This document shows positions 16,914 to 25,526 of a stretch of 64,000 nucleotides of DNA, piece by piece. Numbering within the stretch: the stretch's first letter is position 1; every line of letters starts with the position of its first letter. The position numbers and the translations under genes are program-made. A model generated the notes under the pieces. It worked only from the letters and a program-made list of their open reading frames with translations. It did no database searches and was not told the origin of the DNA. The stretch is from Clostridiales bacterium (lineage in GTDB: Bacteria > Bacillota > Clostridia > Lachnospirales > Lachnospiraceae): positions 1 through 64,000 of the forward strand of contig JAJQEU010000120.1 in the NCBI GenBank assembly GCA_021201535.1, in the 5' to 3' direction.

Positions 16914-17570
16914 CTACCGTCCATCCAGAATCCGAAGAAATGATTCCACATTCTCCTCAATATCACCCCGGAACACGGCGCTGCCCGCGACAATGATGTT
17001 GGCGCCCGCATCGAGAATCTCCTGTATATTTGTGAGATTCACGCCTCCGTCGACTTCGATATCCGTCTGACATCCCGCCCGGTCGATCATCTGCCTGAGA
17101 TCATGAATCTTCTGCGTGATATAAGGGATATATGTTTGTCCGCCAAAACCGGGATTTACACCCATCAGCAGCACCATGTCCAGCTCCGGGAGCATGTACT
17201 CCAGTGTGGATAAAGGGGTGGCCGGATTCAGCGCCGCCGCTGCCAGAATGCCCTTTTCCCGAATCGCATGAATCGTGCGGTCCAGATGCCGGCACGCCTC
17301 CGCATGCACGGAGATCAGATCAGCCCCCGCTTCCGCAAAATCATTGATATAGCGAATCGGCTCATCGATCATGAGATGCACATCAAAAATACGCTCTGTG
17401 CATTTGCGGATGGAACGTATGACCGGCATCCCATAGGAAATGCTCGGGACAAAAATCCCATCCATCACATCGATATGAACATACTGTGCGCCGGCCTGGT
17501 CCAGCAGCGAAATCTGTTCGCCCAGTCTGGAAAAATCAGCCGATAAAATAGAAGGAGACAAACAATTCAT
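16914..17570 (-). CDS. rpe: Ribulose-phosphate 3-epimerase
   Basis: A 218-aa TIM-barrel enzyme that interconverts ribulose 5-phosphate and xylulose 5-phosphate in the pentose phosphate pathway. Metal and catalytic residues are visible: SILSADF with the first Asp near 11, HIDVMDGIFVPS near 33-44, DVHLMIDEP near 64-72, and the second catalytic Asp in IEVDGGVN near 173-180. The phosphate-binding VAGSAVF follows. Start: ATG at 17570 with AGGAGG upstream, overlapping the rsgA stop by four bases (ATGA). Part of the conserved rlmN-prpC-prkC-rsgA-rpe-thiN run. Confidence 0.97.
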   Translation of the reverse strand: MNCLSPSILSADFSRLGEQISLLDQAGAQYVHIDVMDGIFVPSISYGMPVIRSIRKCTERIFDVHLMIDEPIRYINDFAEAGADLISVHAEACRHLDRTIHAIREKGILAAAALNPATPLSTLEYMLPELDMVLLMGVNPGFGGQTYIPYITQKIHDLRQMIDRAGCQTDIEVDGGVNLTNIQEILDAGANIIVAGSAVFRGDIEENVESFLRILDGR

Positions 17571-18526
17571 AACATCCTCCTGCTCTGATACTTTTTCTTA
17601 CTGCGAAGTTCACAATAAATCTGTCCGTAGTTCTCATATCTGCTCCGGCTGATCAATCCGTCCTCCACAGCGGCCCGAACCGCACAGCCCGGCTCACTTA
17701 AATGGCTGCAGCCCCGGAACCGGCAGTCTCCTTTACAGCGAAGGATCTCCTGAAAAAACTGATCCAGCGTATCAGGCTCCACCGACAGCAGGTCCTGCCT
17801 GCCGCTCTGCTGTGCCTGTGAATTACAGCAGTCCACGGAGAGAGAGCTGAAACCCGGCGTATCAAAAATAAGTGTATCCTCATCCAACGCGATCAGTTCT
17901 GAGTGACGTGTCGTATGACGGCCGCGTTCTGTTTTCCTGCTGATCTCTCCGGTCTCCATACACGCATGCGGAGCAAGACGGTTGATCAGCGTGGATTTAC
18001 CGGAACCGGACGGTCCGGCCACCGTACTCGTCCTTCCCCGCAGCTGCTCTCTGACCGCATCGACACCGTCTCCCGTCGCCGCGCTGAAAAAGAAAAGCGG
18101 ATAACCGGCTGCGCCGTATATCTCCCGCACTTCAGCGATGTCCGCCTCAGATACCAGATCGGATTTGTTCATGCAGACCACCGTCGGAAGACGCTGTTGC
18201 TCCATTACGACCAGAAAACGATCCAGAAGATTAAAATTCGGTTTCGGTGAAGCAAGCGCAAACACAACGGCCGCCTGGTCAACATTCGCAACCGCCGGAC
18301 GGATCAGAGCGTTTTTTCGCGGAAGAATATCCGTGATATTCCCGGTCATCTCCGCCTCGCTGATCACATCCATGCAGACATCGTCGCCAACCAGAGGCTT
18401 CCGGTTCTGATTCCGGAACACACCCTTTGCTTTGCACTCATAAATACCGGTTCCCATCACCCGGACGTAATAAAATCCGGCAATTCCCTTTATGATTTTC
18501 CCCTGTCTCATCTGCGGCAATATCAC
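17567..18526 (-). CDS. rsgA: Small ribosomal subunit biogenesis GTPase RsgA
   Basis: A 319-aa circularly permuted GTPase that matures the 30S subunit (YloQ/CpgA). An OB-fold occupies about residues 1-70. The G motifs appear in permuted order: NKSD near 124, the P-loop GPSGSGKST near 171 and DTPGF near 222. A zinc-binding segment (CKGDCRFRGCSHLSEPGC) near 268-285 follows. The GTG at 18526 overlaps the last base of the prkC stop (TAGTG). An ATG five codons in is an alternative. PrkC is known to phosphorylate this GTPase in Bacillus, and the gene order is the same. Confidence 0.95.
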   Translation of the reverse strand: MILPQMRQGKIIKGIAGFYYVRVMGTGIYECKAKGVFRNQNRKPLVGDDVCMDVISEAEMTGNITDILPRKNALIRPAVANVDQAAVVFALASPKPNFNLLDRFLVVMEQQRLPTVVCMNKSDLVSEADIAEVREIYGAAGYPLFFFSAATGDGVDAVREQLRGRTSTVAGPSGSGKSTLINRLAPHACMETGEISRKTERGRHTTRHSELIALDEDTLIFDTPGFSSLSVDCCNSQAQQSGRQDLLSVEPDTLDQFFQEILRCKGDCRFRGCSHLSEPGCAVRAAVEDGLISRSRYENYGQIYCELRSKKKYQSRRML

Positions 18527-20589
18527 TATTCTTCATAAAATGTGACAGTATCCTCCTGTGTATAAGTCTGTTCGTCTCCGTTCGAATCGACGTAATGCCA
18601 TTCGATCACAATCGTTCCCTCATCCGTCCCCGTAATGCCGTTCACCGTTGCTACAAACGGGAAACTCGTCTGGTTCGTCCAGGACTGAATCAGCTCGTCG
18701 CTCTCCGCTTTATAAAGATAGATATCCGCGTAATTTGTCGTCACATTGGTCGGCGCCGTAATCCTCAGACTCGCATAATACGTCACTTCCTCCGCGCCCT
18801 TGCTGATCACCAGATCAACGGAAGTCCCCATATCCACATAGCTTCCCGAGGAAACACTCTGGCTGATCACAAGGCCCTCCGACACGGTATCACTGTACTC
18901 TTCCGTCACAGTGCCGACATTCAGTCCCGCGTCTCCGAGAGCGGTTGTCGCGTCGGCCTGCGACTGACCCATCACATTCGGAACCTTCGTTGTCTCCGTA
19001 CCCTGGCTGACATAGATCGTCACTGTATCGCCTTCCGTTGCGGTACTGCCGCTCTTCGGGCTCTGACTGATGACCTTTCCGGCCTCCACCGTACTGTCAT
19101 ACTGAAACTCGCGGACGACCTCCAGTCCTCTGTCCTGCAGCGTCGTCATGGCGGCATCTGAAGTATAGCCTACTACATTCGGCACTGTAACTGTAACTGT
19201 CTCTTCCTCCGGCTCGGCCGCTATCACCACATAGACGGTCGTTCCCTCATCCACCATCTCTCCTTCTTCCACATCCTGAGAGATGATCTGGCCGGCTTCG
19301 TATTCGTCCGTCTCTTCCTCATCCTCCTGCTCTACCAGAAGACCCAGCTCCTCCAGAGACTCCTCCGCCTCTTCCAGGGTCATGCCGAGGATGTCAATCA
19401 TCTCTACCTGGTTAATCGTCGCCTTCGTCATCTGTTCCTCATCCTGTGAGGAGCTGCTGCTGCCGAAGTTGACCAGACCGGTGAAATCCAGAATAAAATA
19501 TACCACAATCAGCGCAATAATGATAATGATCACAATGCGCAGGACATTAACGATTTTCTCCATTTTCGGATTCAGCAGGCTGTCATCATCCTCATCCTCG
19601 TCATCCTCATCCTCATATATATAGGCATATTTTTCGTCCTTCTCCTCCTCGTCATCCTCATCCTGTGTAATCGTACTGCTCTCCTGGATCTCCTTCACCT
19701 CTTCATCTGACAGGACTCTGGTTTTCTCCTGGTTATACGGAATCATGGTGACAAAATCCTCGTTGGGTGAGAGCAAAGATTTTCTCAGATCAACCAGAAG
19801 GTCTTCCATCGAATCATACCGCCGGTCAGCACTCTTCTGCGTACATTTTAAAATAATCTTTTCAAGGCTGATGGGCAGATCCTCCGCGTACTCGGCCGGA
19901 CTTACCATCTCATCCTGGAGATGCTTGATCGCCACCGCAACCGTACTGTCTCCATCAAAAGGCACCCTGCCGGTCACCATCTCATACATAACGATGCCGA
20001 GAGAGTATATATCGCTCCGGTTGCTGACGTAGCCGTTTCTCGCCTGCTCCGGCGACGCGTAATGCACAGACCCCATCACGTCAGAATGGATCGTATTCTC
20101 CGACACAGCCCGGGCAATACCGAAGTCCGTCACCTTCACCTTTCCCTCGGTAGAGATCATGATATTCTGCGGCTTGATATCCCGGTGGATGATATTCTTC
20201 GCATGTGCCGCCTGAATGCCGCGCGCGACCTGAATCGCGATACTCAGGGTCTCCTTATAATTCAGCCGTCCCTTTTTTTCAATATAAGTCTTTAACGTGA
20301 TACCGGCGACGTATTCCATAATAATGTAATAAAACCCGTCCTGGCTTCCCACGTCGTAGACATTTACAATATTCGGGTGTTCCAGACCCGCCGCGGACTG
20401 CGCCTCCGCGCGAAACTTCGTCACAAAGTTCATGTCCTCACAATATTCTGACTTTAAAACCTTGACGGCAACGCATCTGCCCAGAGTGAGGTCTTTGGCC
20501 TTATATACATCGGACATCCCGCCCGCGCCGATCTTCCCCTCCACCTCATAGCGTTCCGCTATTATTGTTCCACTGTCTATCATCTGCAT
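18526..20589 (-). CDS. prkC: Serine/threonine protein kinase with PASTA repeats
   Basis: A 687-aa transmembrane kinase that senses muropeptides or lipid II and phosphorylates translation and cell-wall proteins. The kinase domain (about residues 13-270) shows GKIGAGGMSDVYKA, catalytic HRDIKPQN near 137 and DFGIAR near 157. A very acidic linker (EDEDDEDEDDD) precedes one transmembrane helix near 352-372. At least three PASTA domains follow outside the cell (PNVVG and PNVMG blocks), then a beta-rich C-terminal domain. Start: ATG at 20589 directly after the prpC stop; a second ATG two codons in is better spaced from AGAGG. Paired with its phosphatase prpC, as in Bacillus. Confidence 0.96.
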   Translation of the reverse strand: MQMIDSGTIIAERYEVEGKIGAGGMSDVYKAKDLTLGRCVAVKVLKSEYCEDMNFVTKFRAEAQSAAGLEHPNIVNVYDVGSQDGFYYIIMEYVAGITLKTYIEKKGRLNYKETLSIAIQVARGIQAAHAKNIIHRDIKPQNIMISTEGKVKVTDFGIARAVSENTIHSDVMGSVHYASPEQARNGYVSNRSDIYSLGIVMYEMVTGRVPFDGDSTVAVAIKHLQDEMVSPAEYAEDLPISLEKIILKCTQKSADRRYDSMEDLLVDLRKSLLSPNEDFVTMIPYNQEKTRVLSDEEVKEIQESSTITQDEDDEEEKDEKYAYIYEDEDDEDEDDDSLLNPKMEKIVNVLRIVIIIIIALIVVYFILDFTGLVNFGSSSSSQDEEQMTKATINQVEMIDILGMTLEEAEESLEELGLLVEQEDEEETDEYEAGQIISQDVEEGEMVDEGTTVYVVIAAEPEEETVTVTVPNVVGYTSDAAMTTLQDRGLEVVREFQYDSTVEAGKVISQSPKSGSTATEGDTVTIYVSQGTETTKVPNVMGQSQADATTALGDAGLNVGTVTEEYSDTVSEGLVISQSVSSGSYVDMGTSVDLVISKGAEEVTYYASLRITAPTNVTTNYADIYLYKAESDELIQSWTNQTSFPFVATVNGITGTDEGTIVIEWHYVDSNGDEQTYTQEDTVTFYEE

Positions 20590-21321
20590 TTACCTCTCAC
20601 ATTCAGGATCAATTATGATCACGGTGATATTATCCCTGCCACCATTATGATTCGCAAGTTCAACCAAATCTTCTGTTTTCGTATCCAAATCTCTGTCTTC
20701 ATTCAAAATCCGCAGGATTTCCTCATCCGTAACCATATTCGTCAATCCGTCAGAACACAGCAGGATTCGTTCTCCCGGTTCCACATCCGATTCAAAAATA
20801 TCTATATCTACAAACGGAGCCACGCCGACAGCTCTTGTGATAATATTTTTATCCGGGTGAACCCTGGCGCTCTCCTCATCCATCTCCCCCATCCGTACCA
20901 TCTCCTGTACCAGAGAATGGTCTCTGGTAATCTGACGGATATGATCGCCGATCAGATAAAGTCTGCTGTCGCCGACATTGATGGTCGTCAGACGACGCCC
21001 ATTCAGTACAGCCGCGACAATCGTCGTGCCCATCCCTCTCGTCTCGGGATGTTCCTTCGCGTATTGATTCAACTCGGCATTTGCCTGCGTCACGCATGCA
21101 GTCAAAATCCCGATCGTGTCCGTCTCCTGCGCCGTACGCGCGGAAAAAGCCATGGCTTCAACCGCACAGCGCGAAGCCAGCTCGCCGGCCCGGTGTCCGC
21201 CCATCCCGTCCGCAACAATGAACAGGTTCGGCAAACTGCCCACCGGCTCCTCCGATGAAAAGAAATAATCCTGATTCATTTCCCTTCGGATACCGATATC
21301 AGTCAGAGAACATGTTTTCAT
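20590..21321 (-). CDS. prpC: PP2C-type Ser/Thr protein phosphatase
   Basis: A 243-aa metal-dependent phosphatase that reverses PrkC phosphorylation. PP2C motifs are complete: the N-terminal IGIRREMNQD near 8-17, metal-binding VADGMGGHRAGE near 36-47, NVGDSRLY near 116, LCSDGLTNMV near 175 and the final GGRDNITVI near 226. The track ORF begins 26 codons earlier inside rlmN. The ATG at 21321 overlaps the rlmN stop as ATGA, has GGAAAGGCAGG upstream and gives the standard N terminus, so I chose it. Translationally coupled to rlmN above and adjacent to prkC below. Confidence 0.96.
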   Translation of the reverse strand: MKTCSLTDIGIRREMNQDYFFSSEEPVGSLPNLFIVADGMGGHRAGELASRCAVEAMAFSARTAQETDTIGILTACVTQANAELNQYAKEHPETRGMGTTIVAAVLNGRRLTTINVGDSRLYLIGDHIRQITRDHSLVQEMVRMGEMDEESARVHPDKNIITRAVGVAPFVDIDIFESDVEPGERILLCSDGLTNMVTDEEILRILNEDRDLDTKTEDLVELANHNGGRDNITVIIIDPECER

Positions 21322-22397
21322 CTCTGCGAGTCCTGCCTTTCCGGAAAAGCCCGCAGCATCACACCCTGTTCTGCATAACTTCTCCTCAGTTGGCCGCACG
21401 CCCCATCAATATCACGGCCCATCTCCTTTCTTATAGTAACAGTTTTCTGATATTTTTCAAGAAGATTTTTAAAAACCAGCACAGCACGGCGATCCGGCTG
21501 CCTGTAATTGCGTTCTCTGACAGGATTTACGGGAATGAGATTGACATGACAGTTTAAATCCCCGATCAGCTTTGCCAGCTCCAGCGCATCTTCTTTCGTA
21601 TCATTTTCTCCCGCGATCAGACTGTATTCAAAGGTAATCCGTCTGCCGGTCTCCTCAAAATAATATCTGCAGGCATCCATCAGTTCCTGAATATCATAAG
21701 ATTTCGCCACCGGCATCAGCCGTTCCCGATTTTCCTGTGTGGAAGCGTGCAGGGAGAGAGCCAGTGTAATCTGAAGCTTTTCCTTTGCCAGCGCACGTAT
21801 TTTCGGAGCAAGGCCGCAGGTGGAAACTGTGACATTCCGCTGGCTGATATTCAGTCCGTATTCATCTGTCAGCATCCGAAGAAAGACGAGAAGGTTTTCA
21901 TAATTATCCAGAGGCTCACCGGTCCCCATGACGACGACATGGGAGATTCGTTCTCCGATATCACTGCTGATCCGGTAAACCTGCTCCAGCATCTCTGCCG
22001 GCGCCAGATTCCGTACCAGTCCGTCCAGCGCAGACGCACAGAAACGGCAGCCCATCCGGCAGCCGACCTGAGAGGAAATGCAGACAGAATTGCCGTGTTT
22101 ATACCGCATCAGGACGCTCTCCACCATATTGCCGTCCGCAAGCTGAAACAGATATTTTCTTGTACCGTCCTGCGCAGAGACCTGGCAGGCCGCCTGCTTT
22201 AAAACGGTAAATACACAGCTTTCACGAATCCTTGTTTTCAGGCTGCCGGGAAGATTGGTCATGGCATCCGGATTCCCGGCCAGCTTCTGATGCATCCACT
22301 GATATAGCTGTGCGGCGCGGTATTTTTTCTCCCCGTTCGCGAGAATCCACTGCTCCAGCTCCTCATAAGGGAGGGATTTAATGTCTGTTTTTGTCAT
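21318..22397 (-). CDS. rlmN: Dual-specificity 23S rRNA/tRNA adenine-C2 methyltransferase (radical SAM)
   Basis: A 359-aa radical SAM enzyme that methylates C2 of A2503 in 23S rRNA and A37 in some tRNAs. The [4Fe-4S]-binding CxxxCxxC appears as CRMGCRFC near 115. The catalytic cysteine of the methyl-carrier mechanism lies near the C terminus in GRDIDGACGQL. The track start (22469) is too early. The ATG at 22397 has GGAGACAG upstream and gives MTKTDIKSLPYEEL, the normal family opening. It is separated from rsmB by 156 bases with large hairpins, and is coupled to prpC downstream. Confidence 0.96.
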   Translation of the reverse strand: MTKTDIKSLPYEELEQWILANGEKKYRAAQLYQWMHQKLAGNPDAMTNLPGSLKTRIRESCVFTVLKQAACQVSAQDGTRKYLFQLADGNMVESVLMRYKHGNSVCISSQVGCRMGCRFCASALDGLVRNLAPAEMLEQVYRISSDIGERISHVVVMGTGEPLDNYENLLVFLRMLTDEYGLNISQRNVTVSTCGLAPKIRALAKEKLQITLALSLHASTQENRERLMPVAKSYDIQELMDACRYYFEETGRRITFEYSLIAGENDTKEDALELAKLIGDLNCHVNLIPVNPVRERNYRQPDRRAVLVFKNLLEKYQKTVTIRKEMGRDIDGACGQLRRSYAEQGVMLRAFPERQDSQR

Positions 22398-22504
22398 ATA
22401 TGTACTGTCTCCGTCACACATTTTGAACGCGAAAATCGATAGCTCCGCTATCTCAACCGCTATTCGCATTCCGCACTATCGTGCTGCATGCTCATAACGG
22501 TTTT

Positions 22505-22564
22505 GTCGTCTAATAGAAAAATGCTTTGACATGCGAGCATGTCACACATTTTTCTATTGACGAC
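22505..22564. repeat. Long hairpin across the 3' end of rsmB
   Basis: GTCGTC(T)AATAGAAAAATG pairs with CATTTTTCTATTGACGAC (18 pairs, one bulge). An inner TGACATGC/GCATGTCA stem of eight pairs sits on top. The rsmB stop codon (22554-22556) lies in one arm. No U-tract follows on either strand. It could be a small mobile palindrome that supplied the end of rsmB, or an mRNA stability structure. Confidence 0.7.
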
Positions 22565-23855
22565 TGATTTTCGCTATATAGAACCCGTCACATCCTTCAT
22601 CGGGCAGATACTGCTGCTCTGATATGAGCAGAAAGCCCGGGTGCTCACGGATAAACCATTCCGCATTCTGCCGGTTTTCCTCCTCAGTCATCGTACAGGT
22701 GCTGTACATCAGTGTGCCGCCCGGTTTCACATACCGGCATACAATGTCCAGCATCCTTCGCTGCAGTCCGGAGAGCTCCCGAATCCTGGCCTCGGTCATC
22801 CGGTATTTAATATCGGGCTTTCTGCCAATCACGCCCAGTCCGGAGCAGGGCAGATCCGCAATCACGAGATCCGCTTTCTGTTCTGACTCCGGATCCGGAA
22901 CAAGCGCGTCCCACAGCACCGCCCGCACATTCTCTGCCCGGCAGCGGATGATATTTTCTCTGATCATCTCTACTTTGTATTCGGTAAGATCCCGCGCCTC
23001 CACCAGACCGGTTCCATGCATCATCTGCGCGATATGCAGACTCTTTCCGCCGGGAGCCGCGCATACGTCCAGAACAAAATCGCCCTCCCGGGGCTGTGCA
23101 AGCTCCGCCACCATCATCGACGCGGGATCCTGCACATAAAGAATTCCCTCAGCGAACTCCGGAATCTCCTCCGGTACATCGTATCCGTCCAGATCAAGCG
23201 CATAGGGAAGACGCTCATGAAGCGTCGCCCGTATCCCCCGTGACTCCAGAGACTGCCGGATCTCCTCCGGCGATTTTCGGTTGATATCCACACGCACACA
23301 GAGATTTTTTCTGATCAGATATGATTCCAGGATTGACCGGCTGCGTTCCCATCCGTATGTCCGCAAAAAACGCGCTGCCATCCACTCCGGCACGGAATAT
23401 TTCACGGACAATGCGCGAACCGGTTCCTGTTCCGCGGAGGGATAAACGATATGATCTATCTCCCTGGAAATCGCTCTCAGCACGCCGTTTACAAAACCGC
23501 GCAATCCGGAAAACCCTCTCTTCACTGCCAGGCGAACCGCCTCATTGCACACGGCAGAGTCGGGAACCGAATCCATATATTTCAGCTGATAGACCGCGCT
23601 CCGCAGTATCGCCCGGATGACCGGCTTCATTTTACTGACTTTTGTGGAGGAACAGGAATTGATGATATAATCCAGTTCAATCATTCTCTCGATGGTTCCC
23701 TCACTGACACGCTTGATAAACGCGCGGTCACGGCGGGGCAGCCAGCGATATTTATCCAGCATGCTGCGTATGGCAATGTGGGAAAATTCACCGTCACGAT
23801 CCACCGCCAGAAGAATATCCAGCACCAGACTTCTCGGATTCGTCGCGTCTTTCAC
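22554..23855 (-). CDS. rsmB: 16S rRNA (cytosine-967-C5)-methyltransferase
   Basis: A 433-aa enzyme that methylates C967 of 16S rRNA. Residues 1-140 resemble the NusB fold used for RNA binding. The SAM-dependent domain shows VLDVCAAPGGKSLHIAQ near 258, DLPCSGLGVIGRKPDIK near 323 with the first catalytic Cys, and YSTCTMTEEENRQN near 379 with the second. The start is GTG at 23855, overlapping the fmt stop (GTGA), with GAGGGGG upstream. The last two codons and the stop lie in a long palindrome. Same position as in the Bacillus priA-thiN cluster. Confidence 0.95.
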   Translation of the reverse strand: MKDATNPRSLVLDILLAVDRDGEFSHIAIRSMLDKYRWLPRRDRAFIKRVSEGTIERMIELDYIINSCSSTKVSKMKPVIRAILRSAVYQLKYMDSVPDSAVCNEAVRLAVKRGFSGLRGFVNGVLRAISREIDHIVYPSAEQEPVRALSVKYSVPEWMAARFLRTYGWERSRSILESYLIRKNLCVRVDINRKSPEEIRQSLESRGIRATLHERLPYALDLDGYDVPEEIPEFAEGILYVQDPASMMVAELAQPREGDFVLDVCAAPGGKSLHIAQMMHGTGLVEARDLTEYKVEMIRENIIRCRAENVRAVLWDALVPDPESEQKADLVIADLPCSGLGVIGRKPDIKYRMTEARIRELSGLQRRMLDIVCRYVKPGGTLMYSTCTMTEEENRQNAEWFIREHPGFLLISEQQYLPDEGCDGFYIAKISRQ

Positions 23856-24781
23856 AGGAATACATCCCCCTCCCGCATGGAATTTCCGCGAAGGAAAGCA
23901 TCACAGGCCATACGTTTCTTTCCCTCAAGCTGAACCTCATTCAGGACAAGGATCCCCTCCCCGGTCTGCACATGCACCGCGTTCCCTGTCACTTTCACAA
24001 CACGGCCGGGGGGAACGTCCGTATCTTCCGGCAGCACGTCGGCATCCCATATCTTCAGGGTCTTATCCTTCCATTTCGTATATGCGCTCGGCCAGGGATT
24101 CAGTCCGCGGATCAGGCATTCCAGCTGCCGGGCCGGACGGTTCCAGTCGATATGACCGAACTGCTTGCGGATCAGGCCGACCTTTGTCGCAGCCGCATGA
24201 TCCTGCGGCGTATATACCGCGCTGCCATCCTCAATCGCGGAAAGCGTCCGCACACAGAGAGACGCGCCGACTGCGCTCAGTTTTTCAAAAAGGCTGCCGC
24301 CGGTCTCCTTCGGATCCAGGACGACCTCCTCCCGCAGAATCATATCGCCGGTGTCCAGGCCCTCATCCATGCGCATGGTAGTGACACCGGAAACCCGGTC
24401 TCCGTTTATCACCGCCCACTGGATGGGGGCCGCGCCGCGGTATTTCGGCAGAAGCGAAGCATGCACATTCACACAGCCGTGCGGCGGCATCTCCAGAATC
24501 TCACCCGGCAGAATCTGTCCGAAGGCCACGACCACAATAATATCCGCCTGAAAAGTGCGCAGATAATCAATACACGCCGGTTCCCTGACACGGCGGGGCT
24601 GAAACACCTCAATGTCATGCGCCAGCGCAGCCTCCTTCACCGGAGGAAACTGCATGGCCTTTCCCCTGCCCTTCGGCTTATCCGGCTGGGTAACCGCGAG
24701 CACGATCTCATGTCCGGCCTCAATCAGCGCTTCCAGTGTCCCGACAGAAAAATCCGGCGTTCCCATAAATATAATTTTCAA
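23852..24781 (-). CDS. fmt: Methionyl-tRNA formyltransferase
   Basis: A 309-aa enzyme that formylates initiator methionyl-tRNA with 10-formyl-tetrahydrofolate. The catalytic region NVHASLLPKYRGAAPIQ lies near residues 107-123, followed by MDEGLDTGDMIL. The C-terminal OB-like tRNA-binding domain is present. The track shows a GTG start at 24790. The TTG at 24781 gives MKIIFMGTPDFSVGT, the almost universal Fmt opening, and sits eight bases after GAGAGG, so I prefer TTG. It is coupled to rsmB by the GTGA overlap and lies 150 bases after def, its usual partner. Confidence 0.94.
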   Translation of the reverse strand: MKIIFMGTPDFSVGTLEALIEAGHEIVLAVTQPDKPKGRGKAMQFPPVKEAALAHDIEVFQPRRVREPACIDYLRTFQADIIVVVAFGQILPGEILEMPPHGCVNVHASLLPKYRGAAPIQWAVINGDRVSGVTTMRMDEGLDTGDMILREEVVLDPKETGGSLFEKLSAVGASLCVRTLSAIEDGSAVYTPQDHAAATKVGLIRKQFGHIDWNRPARQLECLIRGLNPWPSAYTKWKDKTLKIWDADVLPEDTDVPPGRVVKVTGNAVHVQTGEGILVLNEVQLEGKKRMACDAFLRGNSMREGDVFL

Positions 24782-24933
24782 AATATCCACCTCTCATCAA
24801 GTGCAGCAGCTGTCATCCCGGACGACATGTCATTGACAGCGGCAGCCTTCTGCTTTAATCGAAACCGCAACGTTTTCGGTCGGTCCTAAGGAACCCCGCA
24901 GCAGGTGCGTGGTCAGGGAGTGACCGGTAATCT

Positions 24934-25434
24934 TTAATCATCACCCTCCGCGGTCTCATCCTCCTCTTCGTCCTCATAGACCACGTCATGAATTTCGCCC
25001 TCGACCAGTTCCACATACATGTGTCCGTCCAGATGATCAAGCTCATGGCAGATCGCGCGGGCTAAAAGCTCCTCCGCCTCAATCTCGTATTCTTCCATAT
25101 TTTCATCAAAATACCGCGCCTTAATATGGTTCGGCCGCGTCACCTGTCCCGCCTTCCCCGGAAGACTTAAGCAGCCCTCATCGCCGGTCTGCTCCCCCTC
25201 CGTCTCCAGGAGTACCGGGTTGACCATGACGAGCGGTCCGTCGCCGATATCGATCACTACGATCCGACGGAGCACACCGACCTGCGGGGCGGCCAGTCCG
25301 ACGCCCTCCGCATGATACATCGTCTCCAGCATATCGTCGATCAGCTCCTGCATGCGCGGCGTCATGGACTTTACCTCCCTGCAGGTTTTCCTCAGAATCT
25401 CATCTCCCAGCATGCGTATTGTTCTCAGTGCCAT
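24934..25434 (-). CDS. def: Peptide deformylase
   Basis: A 166-aa metalloenzyme that removes the formyl group from nascent proteins. All three motifs are present: GVGLAAPQVG near 45-54, EGCLSLPG near 86-93 with the metal-binding Cys, and HELDHLDGH near 129-137 (HExxH). The C terminus carries an acidic tail (EDEEEDETAEGDD) beyond the usual end. Start: ATG at 25434 with AAGGAGAGAG upstream. It lies between priA and fmt, the standard Firmicutes arrangement. The 143-base gap to fmt holds short inverted pieces but no clear terminator. Confidence 0.96.
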   Translation of the reverse strand: MALRTIRMLGDEILRKTCREVKSMTPRMQELIDDMLETMYHAEGVGLAAPQVGVLRRIVVIDIGDGPLVMVNPVLLETEGEQTGDEGCLSLPGKAGQVTRPNHIKARYFDENMEEYEIEAEELLARAICHELDHLDGHMYVELVEGEIHDVVYEDEEEDETAEGDD

Positions 25435-25526
25435 TCTCTCTCTCCTTTATTCACAACATGTATACCTCAGATTTCAGGCGCCGCAATCAACGGCAGATAT
25501 CCGCTGTGCATCCGTCGCGTGATCCG

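Noticed and set aside
18570-18620. tRNA T-loop-like GTTCGAATC
   Set aside because: It lies inside the prkC coding sequence and no cloverleaf can be built around it. No tRNA or rRNA gene was seen elsewhere.
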